Shown: positions 7,349-16,771 of the stretch, in pieces | Layout: every line of letters starts with the position of its first letter | Numbering within the stretch: the stretch's first letter is position 1 | Source of the DNA: DASSUW01 sp963806395 | Lineage (GTDB): Bacteria; Actinomycetota; Thermoleophilia; Solirubrobacterales; Solirubrobacteraceae | NCBI GenBank assembly: GCA_963806395.1 | Contig: CAWDYI010000003.1 | Location: 124,001-188,000, forward strand | Direction: 5' to 3' | Length of the DNA: 64,000 nt | Notes under the pieces: generated by a model | Seen by the model: the letters and a program-made list of their open reading frames with translations, nothing else | Database searches by the model: none | What the model was told of the DNA's origin: nothing | Translations under genes and position numbers: made by a program

Positions 7349-8898
7349 CCCGGATCGCGATCTACGACACGACCCTGCGCGATGGCATGCAGGGGCAGGG
7401 CATGTCGCTGTCCGTCGAGGAGAAGGTGCGCGTCGCTCACGTGCTCGACGATCTCGGCGTGCCGTTCATCGAGGCCGGCTTCCCGGCCTCGAACCCGAAG
7501 GAGGCAGAGCTGTTCGCGCGGCTCGAGCACGAGGGCCTGCGCGCGGACGTGTGCGCCTTCGGCATGACCCGACGGCGCGGCGCGCGCGCCGACGAGGACC
7601 CGTCGCTGCGCGCGCTGGCGACGTCGTTCGCCCCGGTCTGCACTCTCGTTGGGAAGACGTGGAGCCTGCACCTGGAGAAGGTCGTGAAGGTCGGCCGTGA
7701 CGAGAACCTGGCGATGATCGCCGAGTCGATCGCGTTCCTGATCGCCGAGGGCAAGCGCGTGATCTACGACCCCGAGCACTTCTTCGACGGCTGGCGCGAC
7801 GACCCCGACTACGCGCTCGCCTGCCTGCGCGCCGCGGCCGAGGCCGGCGCCGAGAACATCACGCTGTGCGACACCAACGGCGCCTCGCTGCCCACCGACG
7901 TCGCGGCCGCCGTGCGCGCGGTCCGCGCCGCGCTGCCGGACGCCGCGATCGGCATCCACTGCCACAACGACGCCGAGTGCGGCGTGGCGAACTCGCTCGC
8001 TGCGGTCGCCGAGGGCGCAGTGCTCGTGCAGGGCACGATGAACGGCTACGGCGAGCGCTGCGGCAACGCCAACCTGACGAGCATCGTGCCGAGCCTCCAG
8101 CTCAAGCTCGGTTACGACTGCCTGCCGAGCCTCGAGGGCTGGACCGAGGCCGCGCACTACCTCGACGAGCTGCTCAACCTGTCGCCCGACCCCAACCAGC
8201 CGTACGTCGGCAAGAACGCGTTCGCCCACAAGGGCGGCATGCACCAGGCGGGAGTGAACGCCGACCCGGCGACGTTCGAGCACATCGACCCGGCGGCGGT
8301 CGGCAACAGCCGCGAGGTGCTGGTCTCCGAGCTGTCGGGCAAGGGCACGGTGGTCGCTCACGCCGGCGGCTCGCTCGACGATGCCACCGCGTCACGCGTC
8401 GTCGAGCGCGTGAAGGAGCTCGAGCACCGCGGCTTCCAGTTCGAGGCCGCCGACGGCTCGCTGAACCTGCTGATCCGGCGCGAGACGGGCGACTACGAGC
8501 CGCTGTTCCGGCTCGAGTCCTGGCGCGTGATCTCCGAGAAGCGCGAGGACGGCCGCGTGCAGACCGAGGCGACGATCAAGATCTGGGTCGACGGACAGCG
8601 GTACGTCCGCGTCGCGGAGGGCAACGGCCCCGTCAACGCCCTAGATGCGGCCCTGAGGGCCGCACTGGGGGAGCGCTACCCGCACCTGCGCGACATCAAG
8701 CTCGTCAACTACAAGGTGCGCATCCTCGACGAGTGGAAGGCCACAGGCGCGACCACGCGGGTGCTGCTGGACGCCACCGACGGCACCGACACCTGGGGCG
8801 CGATCGGCGTCCACGAGAACGTGATCGAGGCGAGCTGGGACGCGCTCGTGGACTCGCTCGAAGCCGGCATGGTGCGCACGCGCGCCCCGCAGGCGTGA
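7345..8898 (+). CDS. cimA: (R)-citramalate synthase
   Basis: The 517-residue protein belongs to the HMG-CoA lyase-like/LeuA superfamily: YDTTLRDGMQGQGM at residue 7, metal-binding GIHCHNDAECGVANS, and a C-terminal regulatory domain of the LeuA dimer type (about 385-510). VIYDPEHFFDGWRDDPDYAL and GKTWSLHLEKV are features of the citramalate synthase subgroup rather than isopropylmalate synthase. It condenses pyruvate with acetyl-CoA to citramalate, giving 2-oxobutyrate for isoleucine without threonine deaminase. The neighbours leuB and ilvE act on the same route. Start GTG 7345 overlaps ilvE; its stop overlaps the next gene. Homocitrate or isopropylmalate synthase activity is less likely. Confidence 0.92.
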   Translation: MTRIAIYDTTLRDGMQGQGMSLSVEEKVRVAHVLDDLGVPFIEAGFPASNPKEAELFARLEHEGLRADVCAFGMTRRRGARADEDPSLRALATSFAPVCTLVGKTWSLHLEKVVKVGRDENLAMIAESIAFLIAEGKRVIYDPEHFFDGWRDDPDYALACLRAAAEAGAENITLCDTNGASLPTDVAAAVRAVRAALPDAAIGIHCHNDAECGVANSLAAVAEGAVLVQGTMNGYGERCGNANLTSIVPSLQLKLGYDCLPSLEGWTEAAHYLDELLNLSPDPNQPYVGKNAFAHKGGMHQAGVNADPATFEHIDPAAVGNSREVLVSELSGKGTVVAHAGGSLDDATASRVVERVKELEHRGFQFEAADGSLNLLIRRETGDYEPLFRLESWRVISEKREDGRVQTEATIKIWVDGQRYVRVAEGNGPVNALDAALRAALGERYPHLRDIKLVNYKVRILDEWKATGATTRVLLDATDGTDTWGAIGVHENVIEASWDALVDSLEAGMVRTRAPQA

Positions 8899-10007
8899 CC
8901 GCCGCCACCGACGTCATCCCGCTCGCCCGCCCGCTGCTCGGTGAGGCCGAGGAGCGCGCCGTGATCGAGGTGCTGCGCTCCCGCCAGCTCTCGCTCGGCC
9001 CGCGCGGGCCGGCGTTCGAGCAGGCGTTCGCGGAGCGGATGGGAGCGACCCACGCGAGCGCGGTGTCCTCCGGCACCGCGGCGCTTCACCTGGCGCTGCG
9101 CGCGGTCGGCGTGTCCGACGGCGACGAGGTCGTCACCTCGCCGTTCTCGTTCGTGGCATCCGCGAACGTGATCCTCTACGAGCGCGCCACGCCGGTGTTC
9201 GCCGACATCGACCCGGTCACGCTCAACCTCGACCCGGACGCCGCGGCGGCCGCGATCACCGGCCGCACCACGGCGCTGCTGCCCGTGCACATCTTCGGCT
9301 ACCCGGCCGACGTGCCGGCGCTCGAGGCGCACGGGCTGCCGATCGTCGAGGACGCGTGCGAGGCACTCGGCGCGGTGCACGCCGACGGCACCGCGGTCGG
9401 CGCTCGCGGCCACCCGGCGGCGTTCGCCTTCTACGCCAACAAGCAGCTCACCACCGGCGAGGGCGGCATGCTCACGATGGCGTCGGCTGAGCACAAGGAG
9501 CGCGTCGACTCCGAGCGCAACCAGGGCCGCGCGCCCGACATGGGCTGGCTCGACCACGACCGGCTCGGGTTCAACTACCGGCTCGACGACATCGCGTGCG
9601 CGATCGGGCTCGCGCAGCTCGAGCGGCTCGACGGCATGCTGGCCGACCGCGCCCGCGTCGCCGCGTCGTACCGGGAGGCGCTGGCGGGGACCGAGATCGC
9701 GCTGCCGTGCGAGGACTCCGGCGGCCACGTGCGCGGCTGGTTCGTGTACGTGGTCCAGCTCCCGCACGGCGTCGACCGCGACCAGACGATCATCGCCCTG
9801 CGCGAGCGCGGCGTGCAGTCCAAGCCGTACCTGCCGGCCATCCACCTGATGTCGTTCTACCGCGAGCGCTTCGGCCATCGCGAGGGCCAGTTCCCGGTCT
9901 GCGAGGACGTCGCGGCGCGCTCGGTCGCGCTGCCGTTCTTCCCGGAGATGACCGAAGGTCAGGTGGCGCGCGTGGCCGAGGCGCTGCTCGCCGTCACACG
10001 GGCTTGA
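8895..10007 (+). CDS. DegT/DnrJ/EryC1/StrS family PLP-dependent sugar aminotransferase
   Basis: The product is 370 residues and starts at GTG 8895, overlapping the cimA stop. Family landmarks are IPLARPLLGEAEERAVIEVL, SSGTAALHLALRAVGV, VEDACEALGAV and the Schiff-base lysine in FYANKQLTTGEGGM (Lys183), then RLGFNYRLDDIACAIGLAQL. Members transaminate keto-sugars (dTDP- or UDP-linked) for cell-surface glycans or antibiotics. The sugar substrate is not deducible, and no sugar-nucleotide genes are nearby, so its place behind cimA may only reflect co-transcription. The 3' end overlaps the convergent GNAT gene by 14 bp. Confidence 0.88.
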   Translation: MTAATDVIPLARPLLGEAEERAVIEVLRSRQLSLGPRGPAFEQAFAERMGATHASAVSSGTAALHLALRAVGVSDGDEVVTSPFSFVASANVILYERATPVFADIDPVTLNLDPDAAAAAITGRTTALLPVHIFGYPADVPALEAHGLPIVEDACEALGAVHADGTAVGARGHPAAFAFYANKQLTTGEGGMLTMASAEHKERVDSERNQGRAPDMGWLDHDRLGFNYRLDDIACAIGLAQLERLDGMLADRARVAASYREALAGTEIALPCEDSGGHVRGWFVYVVQLPHGVDRDQTIIALRERGVQSKPYLPAIHLMSFYRERFGHREGQFPVCEDVAARSVALPFFPEMTEGQVARVAEALLAVTRA

Positions 10008-10608
10008 AGTAGCCGACGAAGCCGGGCCCGCCAACCGCCTCCGCGACCGCGTCGCTGGGCGCTCGCCTGATCTCGCGCGTGCGGTAGCCCGTGCGCTCGT
10101 AGAGCGCGCGAGCCGCGTCATTGTGCAGACCGGTGTCGAGCGTGACGCCCGAGAGCCCGGCCTCGGCGGCGGCTTCCTCGGCGCGCGCCAGCAGCGTGGT
10201 GGCGATGCCGCGGCGGCGCTGGTCCGGCTCGACCGCGAGCGCGTCGACGTACAGCGTGTCCGGCGGCGGGTGCGGCGCGACCAGCCCGGCGGCGCGCAGG
10301 TGGCGCAGCAGCGCCGGCCACCGCCACGGCGGCACCCGCGGCGCGGTCAGGGACACGAACCGGCGCGCCCGCCGGTCGCCCTCGGTGACCGGGAACCACG
10401 CGATCACGCCTGCCGGCGCCCCGTCCACCTCGCCGACCACGCACACCTCGAAGCTCGCCGCGTGGCCGCGGCGGGCGTACACAGCGGCCAGCAGCGCACG
10501 GGCGCGCTCCTCCGAGCCGGCGTACGCGTCGTAGTACGGCCGGGCCGACTCGTACAGGAGCGTGTGCATGGCGTCGGCCGGCGTGGCGGGCCGGACGGCG
10601 ATCGGCAT
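9994..10608 (-). CDS. GNAT-family N-acetyltransferase
   Basis: The 204-residue protein starts IAVRPATPADAMHTLL and has the acetyl-CoA-binding motif A: LYVDALAVEPDQRRRGIATTLLARAEEAA (Q/RxxGxG/A variant QRRRGIA), followed by GVTLDTGLHNDAARALYERTGY. It transfers acetyl groups from acetyl-CoA to an unknown amine. ATG 10608 is chosen because the domain begins there; ATGs at 10617 and 10620 are alternatives. It is divergent from argH, with 21 bp between starts, and convergent with the DegT gene, overlapping it by 14 bp. Confidence 0.85.
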   Translation of the reverse strand: MPIAVRPATPADAMHTLLYESARPYYDAYAGSEERARALLAAVYARRGHAASFEVCVVGEVDGAPAGVIAWFPVTEGDRRARRFVSLTAPRVPPWRWPALLRHLRAAGLVAPHPPPDTLYVDALAVEPDQRRRGIATTLLARAEEAAAEAGLSGVTLDTGLHNDAARALYERTGYRTREIRRAPSDAVAEAVGGPGFVGYFKPV

Positions 10609-10629
10609 GTGAGGCATCATGCCCGGACG

Positions 10630-12000
10630 ATGTCTCGCTTCTCCATCCCGCAGGATCCGGTATTCCAGCAGCTCAACGCGTCGATCGCGTTCGACTGGCG
10701 GCTGGGCCCCTACGACATCGCCCAGTCGCGCGCGCACGCGAGGATGCTCGCGTCCGTCGGGATCGTGAGCGACCGCGACCGCGACGCCCTGCTGAACGGG
10801 CTCGATCGCGTCGAGGCGGAGTTGGACGCGGGCGAGTTCCCGTTCCGGCCGGACGACGAGGACATCCACATGGCGATCGAGCGCCGGCTGACGGAGATCG
10901 CCGGCCCGGTCGGCGGCAAGCTCCACACCGCCCGGTCGCGCAACGACCAGGTGGCGACCGACATGGCGATGTTCACGCGCGCGCACGCGCTCGGGACGGT
11001 CCAGCGGCTGGCCGGCCTTCAGAGCACGCTCGTCCAGCTCGCCGACCGGCACCTCGACTGGCCGATGCCCGGCTACACGCACCTCCAGCGCGCGCAGCCC
11101 GTGTACCTGGCCCATCACCTGCTCGCGTACTTCTGGATGTTCCGGCGCGACGCGCGGCGGTTCGAGCACGTGCTCGGCTCGACCAGCGACCTGCCGCTCG
11201 GTGCGGGCGCGCTGGCGGGCGTGAACTTCGAGACCGACCGCGGCCTGGTCGCGCGCGAGCTCGGCTTCGCGGGCGTCGCGCCGAACTCGATCGACGCCGT
11301 CTCGAACCGCGACTTCGTGCTCGACTACCTGGCGGCCGCCGCCACGTGCGCGACGCATCTGTCGCGTCTCGGGGCCGAGATCGTGCTGTGGTCGAGCGAG
11401 GAGTTCGGCTTCTGCGAGGTGTCGGACGCGTGGGCGTCCGGCTCGTCGATCATGCCGCAGAAGAAGAACCCGGACGCCGCCGAGCTGCTCCGTGCCAAGG
11501 CGCCGCGGGTGGCGGCCCACCTGGGAGCGCTGCACGGCGTGCTCCACGGTCTCCCGCTCACCTACAACAAGGACATGCAGGAGGACAAGGAGCACCTGTT
11601 CGACGCCGCCGACACGCTCGACCTGTGCCTGCAGGCGGCCACCGGGATGCTCGACAGCATCGCGTTCGACCGCGAGCGGCTGGCCGGCGCGGCGGCCGAC
11701 GAGATGATCGCCGCGGTCGACGTCGCCGACATGCTCGTCCGCCGCGGCGTGCCGTTCCGGCAGTCGCACGGCATCGTGGCCGGCCTCGTGCGCGAGGCGG
11801 TCGACTCGGGCCGCGCGCTGTCCGAGCTCTCGCCCGACGAGCTCGCGCGCCACTCGGAGGAGCTCGACGACGAGTACTACTCCGTGCTCTCGCGCCAGTC
11901 GTGGCTTGAGTCCAAGGTCTCCGAGGGCGGCACCGCGCTCGACCGCGTCCGCGAGCAGCTCGCGCACGCGCGGGCGGAGCTCGACGGCCAGCCCGCTTGA
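10630..12000 (+). CDS. argH: Argininosuccinate lyase
   Basis: The 456-residue protein carries the fumarase/aspartase superfamily signature GSSIMPQKKNPDAAEL (about 271-286) with the catalytic Ser loop, plus the argininosuccinate lyase landmarks DEDIHMAIERRL, GGKLHTARSRNDQVATD, and MPGYTHLQRAQPV. It splits argininosuccinate to arginine and fumarate in the cytoplasm. argG and other arg genes are absent here, so the gene is dispersed from its pathway. The TGA is overlapped by a TTG start of the DNA glycosylase gene (TTGA). Confidence 0.95.
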   Translation: MSRFSIPQDPVFQQLNASIAFDWRLGPYDIAQSRAHARMLASVGIVSDRDRDALLNGLDRVEAELDAGEFPFRPDDEDIHMAIERRLTEIAGPVGGKLHTARSRNDQVATDMAMFTRAHALGTVQRLAGLQSTLVQLADRHLDWPMPGYTHLQRAQPVYLAHHLLAYFWMFRRDARRFEHVLGSTSDLPLGAGALAGVNFETDRGLVARELGFAGVAPNSIDAVSNRDFVLDYLAAAATCATHLSRLGAEIVLWSSEEFGFCEVSDAWASGSSIMPQKKNPDAAELLRAKAPRVAAHLGALHGVLHGLPLTYNKDMQEDKEHLFDAADTLDLCLQAATGMLDSIAFDRERLAGAAADEMIAAVDVADMLVRRGVPFRQSHGIVAGLVREAVDSGRALSELSPDELARHSEELDDEYYSVLSRQSWLESKVSEGGTALDRVREQLAHARAELDGQPA

Positions 12001-12578
12001 CGCTCTCGCACGCCTTCTACGACCGTCCGGTGGCCGAGGTCGCGCGGGCGATGCTGGGCTGCGTGGTGCGCCACGGCGACAGCGCCGGCGTGATCGTGGA
12101 GACCGAGGCCTACCACCACTCCGAGCCCGCGTGCCATGCGTATGTCGGGCTGACGGCCCGGACGAGCACGCTGTTCGGGCCACCGGGCCGCGCGTACGTG
12201 TACCGCTCGTATGGCATCCATGCGCTGCTGAACGCGGTCTGCGAGCGGCCGGAGGTCGGCGCGGCGGTGCTGATCCGCGCGCTCGAGCCGCTGGAAGGGC
12301 TCGATCACATGCGCGCTCGCCGCGGACTCGAGCGCCCGGAGGACCTGTGCTCGGGCCCGGGCAAGCTGACCCAGGCGCTGGGGATCACGCTCGAGCACAA
12401 CGGCACCGACCTGGCCGCCGGACCGGTCGCGATCGAGGCCCCGCCGCCGGGCTGGGAGGACGTCGACCCGGTCGTCGGCCCGCGGGTCGGGATCACGAAG
12501 GCGGTCGAGCTGCCGTGGCGCTTCAGCGCGCCAGGCTCGCGCAGCGTGTCGCGCCCGTGGCCGCCGGGCTTGCGTTAG
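11997..12578 (+). CDS. DNA-3-methyladenine glycosylase (AAG/MPG family)
   Basis: The 193-residue protein has the AAG fold signature: FYDRPVAEVARAMLGCVV, VETEAYHHSEPACHAY with the catalytic Glu, TLFGPPGRAYVYRSYGIH, and CSGPGKLTQALGI. It removes alkylated purines from DNA to start base-excision repair. Start is TTG 11997, overlapping the argH stop, which is the only start giving the complete family N-terminus. The last codons overlap the convergent PBP gene by 4 bp. Close in length to bacterial homologues (about 190-200). Confidence 0.92.
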   Translation: MTLSHAFYDRPVAEVARAMLGCVVRHGDSAGVIVETEAYHHSEPACHAYVGLTARTSTLFGPPGRAYVYRSYGIHALLNAVCERPEVGAAVLIRALEPLEGLDHMRARRGLERPEDLCSGPGKLTQALGITLEHNGTDLAAGPVAIEAPPPGWEDVDPVVGPRVGITKAVELPWRFSAPGSRSVSRPWPPGLR

Positions 12579-14896
12579 GGCGGGCCGGTGGTGCCGGCGT
12601 CGGGAGCCTCTTCGCCTCCGGGCGCGACGGTCGGTTCCGGCGGTGCCGTGGTCGGCGCCGGCGCGGGCTCGGTCGGGGCCGGCTCGGGATCCGCCGGCGG
12701 CGCGGACTCGCCGCCGGTGTCGTCGGAGGGCGGCGCGGCGGTCGGCGCCGGCGCTGCGGGGTCGCCCTCGAGCGGGGCGACGGGGACGTCGGGGGACTCC
12801 TTGTCCTCCTTGGGCGGGTTGTTGCGCAGGTCGGCCTCGATGAAGGTCGAGAAGATCCCGGCCGGGAACGTGCCGCCCGCGACCGGCTGGCCCTGGTACT
12901 CGGTCTTCATCGACTTGAACTCGTTCGGGTAGCCGACCCAGACGGCGACCGTGTACCGCGGGGTCCAGCCGACGAACCAGGCGTCGCCGTAGCCCTCGGT
13001 CGTGCCGGTCTTGCCGGCGATCACCGTGTCGGATACCTGGGCGCGCGTGCCGGTGCCGGACCGGACGACGCCCTGGAGCAGCGAGTTGACCTGCTCGGCG
13101 ACGCCGCTGTCGAGCACGTTGCGCTTGCGCGGGCGGTTGACCGCCCGGCTCCCGTTCGGCAGCTCGATCAGCTTGTCCTTGCCGTCCTGCCTGCGCGTCA
13201 TGCGCTCGATCCCGACCGGGCCGGGCGCCGTGTCGCCGCGCCGGTTGTCCGCACCGGGGCTGAGCGTGCCGTAGATCAGGTCGCCGCCGCTGGCGAACGT
13301 CTCGTACGCGTGTGCCATGTCGAGCGGAGTGACGCCCTCCTTCAACCCGCCGAGCGTCATGGCGTAGTTGTGCGAGACGTTCGTGCGGATGCCCATGCGC
13401 TCCGCCAGGCGGGCGACCCGGCGCGTGCCGACCTTGATGCCCACCTGTGCGAACACGGAGTTATCGGAGAACGTCGTCGCGCGCGCGAGCGTGGTGATGC
13501 CGGAATAGGCGCCCTCGTAGTTGTTGACGGTGAAGATCTCCTTCGAGCGCGGCACGTCGATCGTCAGCTTCTTCGAGGCCCAGACCGAGTTCGGTGAGAT
13601 GCCCTGGCGCAGCGCCTCGGCGAGGATGAACGGCTTGATCGCGGAGCCCGGCTGGCGCTGGCCCTGGGTCGCGAGGTTGAACGGCAGCTCGTTGTAGGCG
13701 TCGCCGCCGTACATCGCCCGCACCTTGCCCGACTTGTTCTCGATCGCCACGAGCGCCGCGCGCGGGCCATCGCGGTTGGGCAGCCAGTTGTTGACCGCGG
13801 TCTCGGCCGCCTGCTGGAGCTCGCTGTCGATCGTGGTCGTGATCGTCAGGCCGCCCTCGAACGCCCGCCGGGCGCCCTCCTGGCCGCCGCCGAGCCGGTC
13901 GACGACCTGCTGCTTGATCCACGAGGTGAAGTACGGGTAGTCGCCGTCCTCGATCGGCGGCTGCAGATCGCCCTGGTCGGGCACCGGCTGGGTGCGCGCC
14001 GTGTCGTACTGCGCGCGTGTCAGGAAGTTCTGGTCGAGCATCCGCTGGAGCACGAGATTCCGGCGATCCTCCGCCGCCTCGGGGTGGGCGATCGGGTCGT
14101 AGCCGGTGGGCGAGGAGACCATGCCGGCGAGCAGCGCCGCCTCGTGCGGCAGGAGGTCGGAGGCGCACTTCTTGTCGCCGCGCACGTCACAGCCCGGGTG
14201 GTTGGGCTGGAAGTACGTCCGCGCGGCGGCCTCGGTCCCGTAGGCGCCGTTCCCGAAGTAGATCGTGTTCAGATAGGTGTTGAGGATCTTCTCCTTGGAC
14301 CACTTGCGCGTCAGGTGGTAGGCGAGCGCGGCCTCGCGCAGCTTCTGGAAGAGCGTCCGCTCGTCCTGGGCGGCGAGCGCGTTCTTGACGAACTGCTGGG
14401 TGATCGTCGAGCCGCCCTGCACGACCCGCTGCTGCACGACGTCCTGGTAGAGAGCGCGGCCGATGCCGCGCAGATCGACGCCCTCGTTGGTGTAGAAGCG
14501 GCGATCCTCGATCGCGATGATCGCGTGCTTCATCACGGGCGCGATCTCGGACTCCTTCAGGAACACGCGCTTCTGGTTGCCCGTCAGGACGCCGAGCGGC
14601 TTGCCGTCCTTGTCGACGATCACCGAGTTGACGGCGGTCTTCAGCTCGAGCTTCGGCAGGTCGGAGGCGACCGCCATCATCATCCCGAACACCGTCGAGA
14701 CGGCGGCGAGGATGCCGAGCCCGGCGAGCAGCAGCAGCAGGCGCAGCTTGCGGATCCGCACGCGCCGGCGCGGTGGCTTCGGCTCGCGTCCGTTGCCCGT
14801 GCCGTGGGGCCGCAGCGCGACGACGGTCGCGCCCTTCGCGGCGGCGCCATCGGGCGCGGCGGCAGCGGGGTCGGTGGTTCGTTCGCGATCGCTCAT
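12575..14896 (-). CDS. Class A penicillin-binding protein (transglycosylase/transpeptidase)
   Basis: The 773-residue protein has a basic cytoplasmic N-terminus, a membrane anchor at about 51-76, a GT51 transglycosylase domain with catalytic Glu130 in AIEDRRFYTNEG and VQGGSTITQQFVKN, and a transpeptidase domain with SAIK (Ser418, Lys421), SDN in TFSDNSVFAQ, and KTG (629-631). It polymerises lipid II and crosslinks peptidoglycan outside the membrane. After about residue 700 a Pro/Ala/Glu/Thr-rich tail follows, probably spanning the wall. ATG 14896 (MSDRERTTD) is chosen; a longer open frame to 15061 runs into the tyrS promoter region. It is divergent from tyrS with a 112-bp gap. Confidence 0.95.
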   Translation of the reverse strand: MSDRERTTDPAAAAPDGAAAKGATVVALRPHGTGNGREPKPPRRRVRIRKLRLLLLLAGLGILAAVSTVFGMMMAVASDLPKLELKTAVNSVIVDKDGKPLGVLTGNQKRVFLKESEIAPVMKHAIIAIEDRRFYTNEGVDLRGIGRALYQDVVQQRVVQGGSTITQQFVKNALAAQDERTLFQKLREAALAYHLTRKWSKEKILNTYLNTIYFGNGAYGTEAAARTYFQPNHPGCDVRGDKKCASDLLPHEAALLAGMVSSPTGYDPIAHPEAAEDRRNLVLQRMLDQNFLTRAQYDTARTQPVPDQGDLQPPIEDGDYPYFTSWIKQQVVDRLGGGQEGARRAFEGGLTITTTIDSELQQAAETAVNNWLPNRDGPRAALVAIENKSGKVRAMYGGDAYNELPFNLATQGQRQPGSAIKPFILAEALRQGISPNSVWASKKLTIDVPRSKEIFTVNNYEGAYSGITTLARATTFSDNSVFAQVGIKVGTRRVARLAERMGIRTNVSHNYAMTLGGLKEGVTPLDMAHAYETFASGGDLIYGTLSPGADNRRGDTAPGPVGIERMTRRQDGKDKLIELPNGSRAVNRPRKRNVLDSGVAEQVNSLLQGVVRSGTGTRAQVSDTVIAGKTGTTEGYGDAWFVGWTPRYTVAVWVGYPNEFKSMKTEYQGQPVAGGTFPAGIFSTFIEADLRNNPPKEDKESPDVPVAPLEGDPAAPAPTAAPPSDDTGGESAPPADPEPAPTEPAPAPTTAPPEPTVAPGGEEAPDAGTTGPP

Positions 14897-15008
14897 AAGT
14901 GGGGTGGCGCCCGCCTCGAGCTCCACGCCCAAGGGTCTTCCGGCGCCTCGCCCAGAGGCGGACCGGCAGGGGCGGACCAAGCCCTCGGGGAGGCTAGCAT
15001 TGGCCCGG

Positions 15009-16187
15009 ATGGATCGATCGGCCTCCGAGACCGCCGAGGCGGCGGCGCACCTGGCTCGCAACGCGGTCGATGTGCTGCCCGCCGGCGCCCTCGAGGCACG
15101 CCTGCGGACCGGCCGCCCGCTGCGCGCGAAGCTCGGCCTCGACCCGACGGCGAGCGATGTGCACCTCGGTCACTCGGTCGTCCTCCAGAAGCTCCGCGAG
15201 TTCCAGGACCTGGGGCACACCGTCGTGCTCATCATCGGCGACTTCACCGCCCGCGTCGGCGATCCGAGCGGCCGCTCGGCCACCCGCCCCGTGCTCACCG
15301 GCGACGAGATCGACGCGCACGCGCGCACGTACGTGGAACAGGCCGGCAAGGTGCTGCGCACGGACGACCGCCTCGAGATCCGCCACAACGGCGAGTGGCT
15401 GGACATGCGCACCGAGGATCTGTTCCGGCTCATGCGCGTGCCGACCGTGGCGCAGCTGCTCGAGCGCGACGACTTCGCCAAGCGGATGGCCGCGAACGAG
15501 CCGGTGTCCCTGCTCGAGCTGCTCTACCCGGTGCTCCAGGGCTACGACTCGGTGGCGATCCACGCCGACCTCGAGCTCGGCGGCACCGACCAGACGTTCA
15601 ATCTGCTGATGGGCCGCGCGCTCCAGACGGCGTACGGGCAGGAGCCCCAGGTCGTGCTCACCATGCCGCTCCTGCCGGGCACGGACGGCGTGCAGAAGAT
15701 GTCCAAGTCGGTCGGCAACCACATCGGGATCGCCGAGCCGCCGGGCGAGATGTACGGGAAGACGCTGTCGCTCCCGGACGCGGCGCTGGGCACCTGGTAC
15801 GACCTCCTGCTCGGCACCGAGCCGCCCGCCGGCGTGAGCCCGCGCGATGCCAAGCACGCGCTCGCGCGCGCGCTCGTGGAGCGCTTCCACGGGCCGGATG
15901 CGGCCGCCGAGGCCGCGGCGGGGTTCGAGCGCGTGTTCGTGGCGGGCGGGCTGCCGGAGGAGATCGAGGAGGCCGAGGTGCGCTCCGCCAACGGCGCCGT
16001 GCACCTGCCGGAGCTGATCGCGGACCTGTTCGGCGGCTCGCGCTCGGAGGCGCGGCGCGCGATCGCCCAGGGCGGCGTGAGGCTCGACGGCGAGCCGGTG
16101 GCCGTACTCGACCTGCCCGCCGCAGAGCTCGACGGCCGCGTGCTGCAGGTCGGCAAGCGCCGCTTCCGGCGGCTGCGCGTCGCGTGA
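15009..16187 (+). CDS. tyrS: Tyrosyl-tRNA synthetase
   Basis: The 392-residue class I synthetase has HLGH at 52-55 (HIGH motif), the tyrosine-site loop YDSVAIHADLELGGTDQTFN, and KMSKS at 230-234. The C-terminus (GGSRSEARRAIAQGGVRLDGE) is an S4 RNA-binding domain. Length and the HLGH variant match the shorter TyrZ-like bacterial group. It charges tRNA-Tyr with tyrosine. The TGA overlaps the YjbQ GTG (GTGA). No T-box leader was seen in the 112 bp before it. Confidence 0.95.
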   Translation: MDRSASETAEAAAHLARNAVDVLPAGALEARLRTGRPLRAKLGLDPTASDVHLGHSVVLQKLREFQDLGHTVVLIIGDFTARVGDPSGRSATRPVLTGDEIDAHARTYVEQAGKVLRTDDRLEIRHNGEWLDMRTEDLFRLMRVPTVAQLLERDDFAKRMAANEPVSLLELLYPVLQGYDSVAIHADLELGGTDQTFNLLMGRALQTAYGQEPQVVLTMPLLPGTDGVQKMSKSVGNHIGIAEPPGEMYGKTLSLPDAALGTWYDLLLGTEPPAGVSPRDAKHALARALVERFHGPDAAAEAAAGFERVFVAGGLPEEIEEAEVRSANGAVHLPELIADLFGGSRSEARRAIAQGGVRLDGEPVAVLDLPAAELDGRVLQVGKRRFRRLRVA

Positions 16188-16612
16188 CCGTCCACACCGG
16201 CCTACTGCGCCTGGAGACCGAGGGCGAGGGCCAGATCGTCGACCTCACCGAGGGCGTCCTCGCGGTGATCCGCCAGAGTGGGGTCTCGCAGGGCGTCGTC
16301 AGCGTGTTCGTGACCGGCTCGACCGCCGCGGTCACCACGATGGAGTACGAGCCGGGCGGGGTAGAGGACCTGCGTGAGACGCTCGAGCGCCTGATCCCGC
16401 GCGCGCGCCCGGGAGGCGGGGACTACGCCCACAACGTCCGCAACCACGACGACAACGCCCATGCGCACCTGCGCGCGTCGCTTGTGGGACCGTCCGAGAC
16501 CGTGCCGCTCGTAGAGGGCCGGCTGGTGCTCGGGACCTGGCAGCAGCTGGTGCTGATCGACTTCGACGACCGCCCGCGGCGGCGCGAGATCCACGTCCAG
16601 GTCGTGTCCTGA
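16184..16612 (+). CDS. YjbQ/UPF0047 family protein
   Basis: The 142-residue protein shows the UPF0047 pattern: TEGEGQIVDLTEGVLAVI, VSVFVTGSTAAVTTMEYEPG, YAHNVRNHDDNAHAHLRASLVG with the clustered metal-binding His residues, and LGTWQQLVLIDFDDRPRRREIHVQV. E. coli YjbQ has weak thiamine-phosphate synthase activity in vitro; the physiological role is not settled. The gene is coupled to tyrS by GTGA and is the last gene before the rRNA promoter region. Confidence 0.9.
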   Translation: MTVHTGLLRLETEGEGQIVDLTEGVLAVIRQSGVSQGVVSVFVTGSTAAVTTMEYEPGGVEDLRETLERLIPRARPGGGDYAHNVRNHDDNAHAHLRASLVGPSETVPLVEGRLVLGTWQQLVLIDFDDRPRRREIHVQVVS

Positions 16613-16671
16613 ACGAGGCCGGCGGCGACTGCTACAGTCTCGCGCCGCGTGGAGAAGTGCCTCCAGGCGGG

Positions 16672-16701
16672 TTGAAGACGGCCCGCTGGGCGCGCTACAC
16701 T
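16672..16701 (+). promoter_or_regulatory. Candidate rRNA promoter
   Basis: TTGAAG (16672-16677) and TACACT (16696-16701) are separated by 18 bp in the 368-bp stretch between the YjbQ gene and 16S. The boxes fit a sigma-70-type promoter. A second TACAGT at 16633-16638 has no convincing -35. The rest of the leader up to 16980 holds a processing-stem arm (16772-16795) and no gene. Confidence 0.55.
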
Positions 16702-16771
16702 CCATTGCCCGCTCGGGACGCTTTCCCGAGCGCGCCCCGCGAAGGAGCTCCCTTCGCGACTGAGGCGCCAC

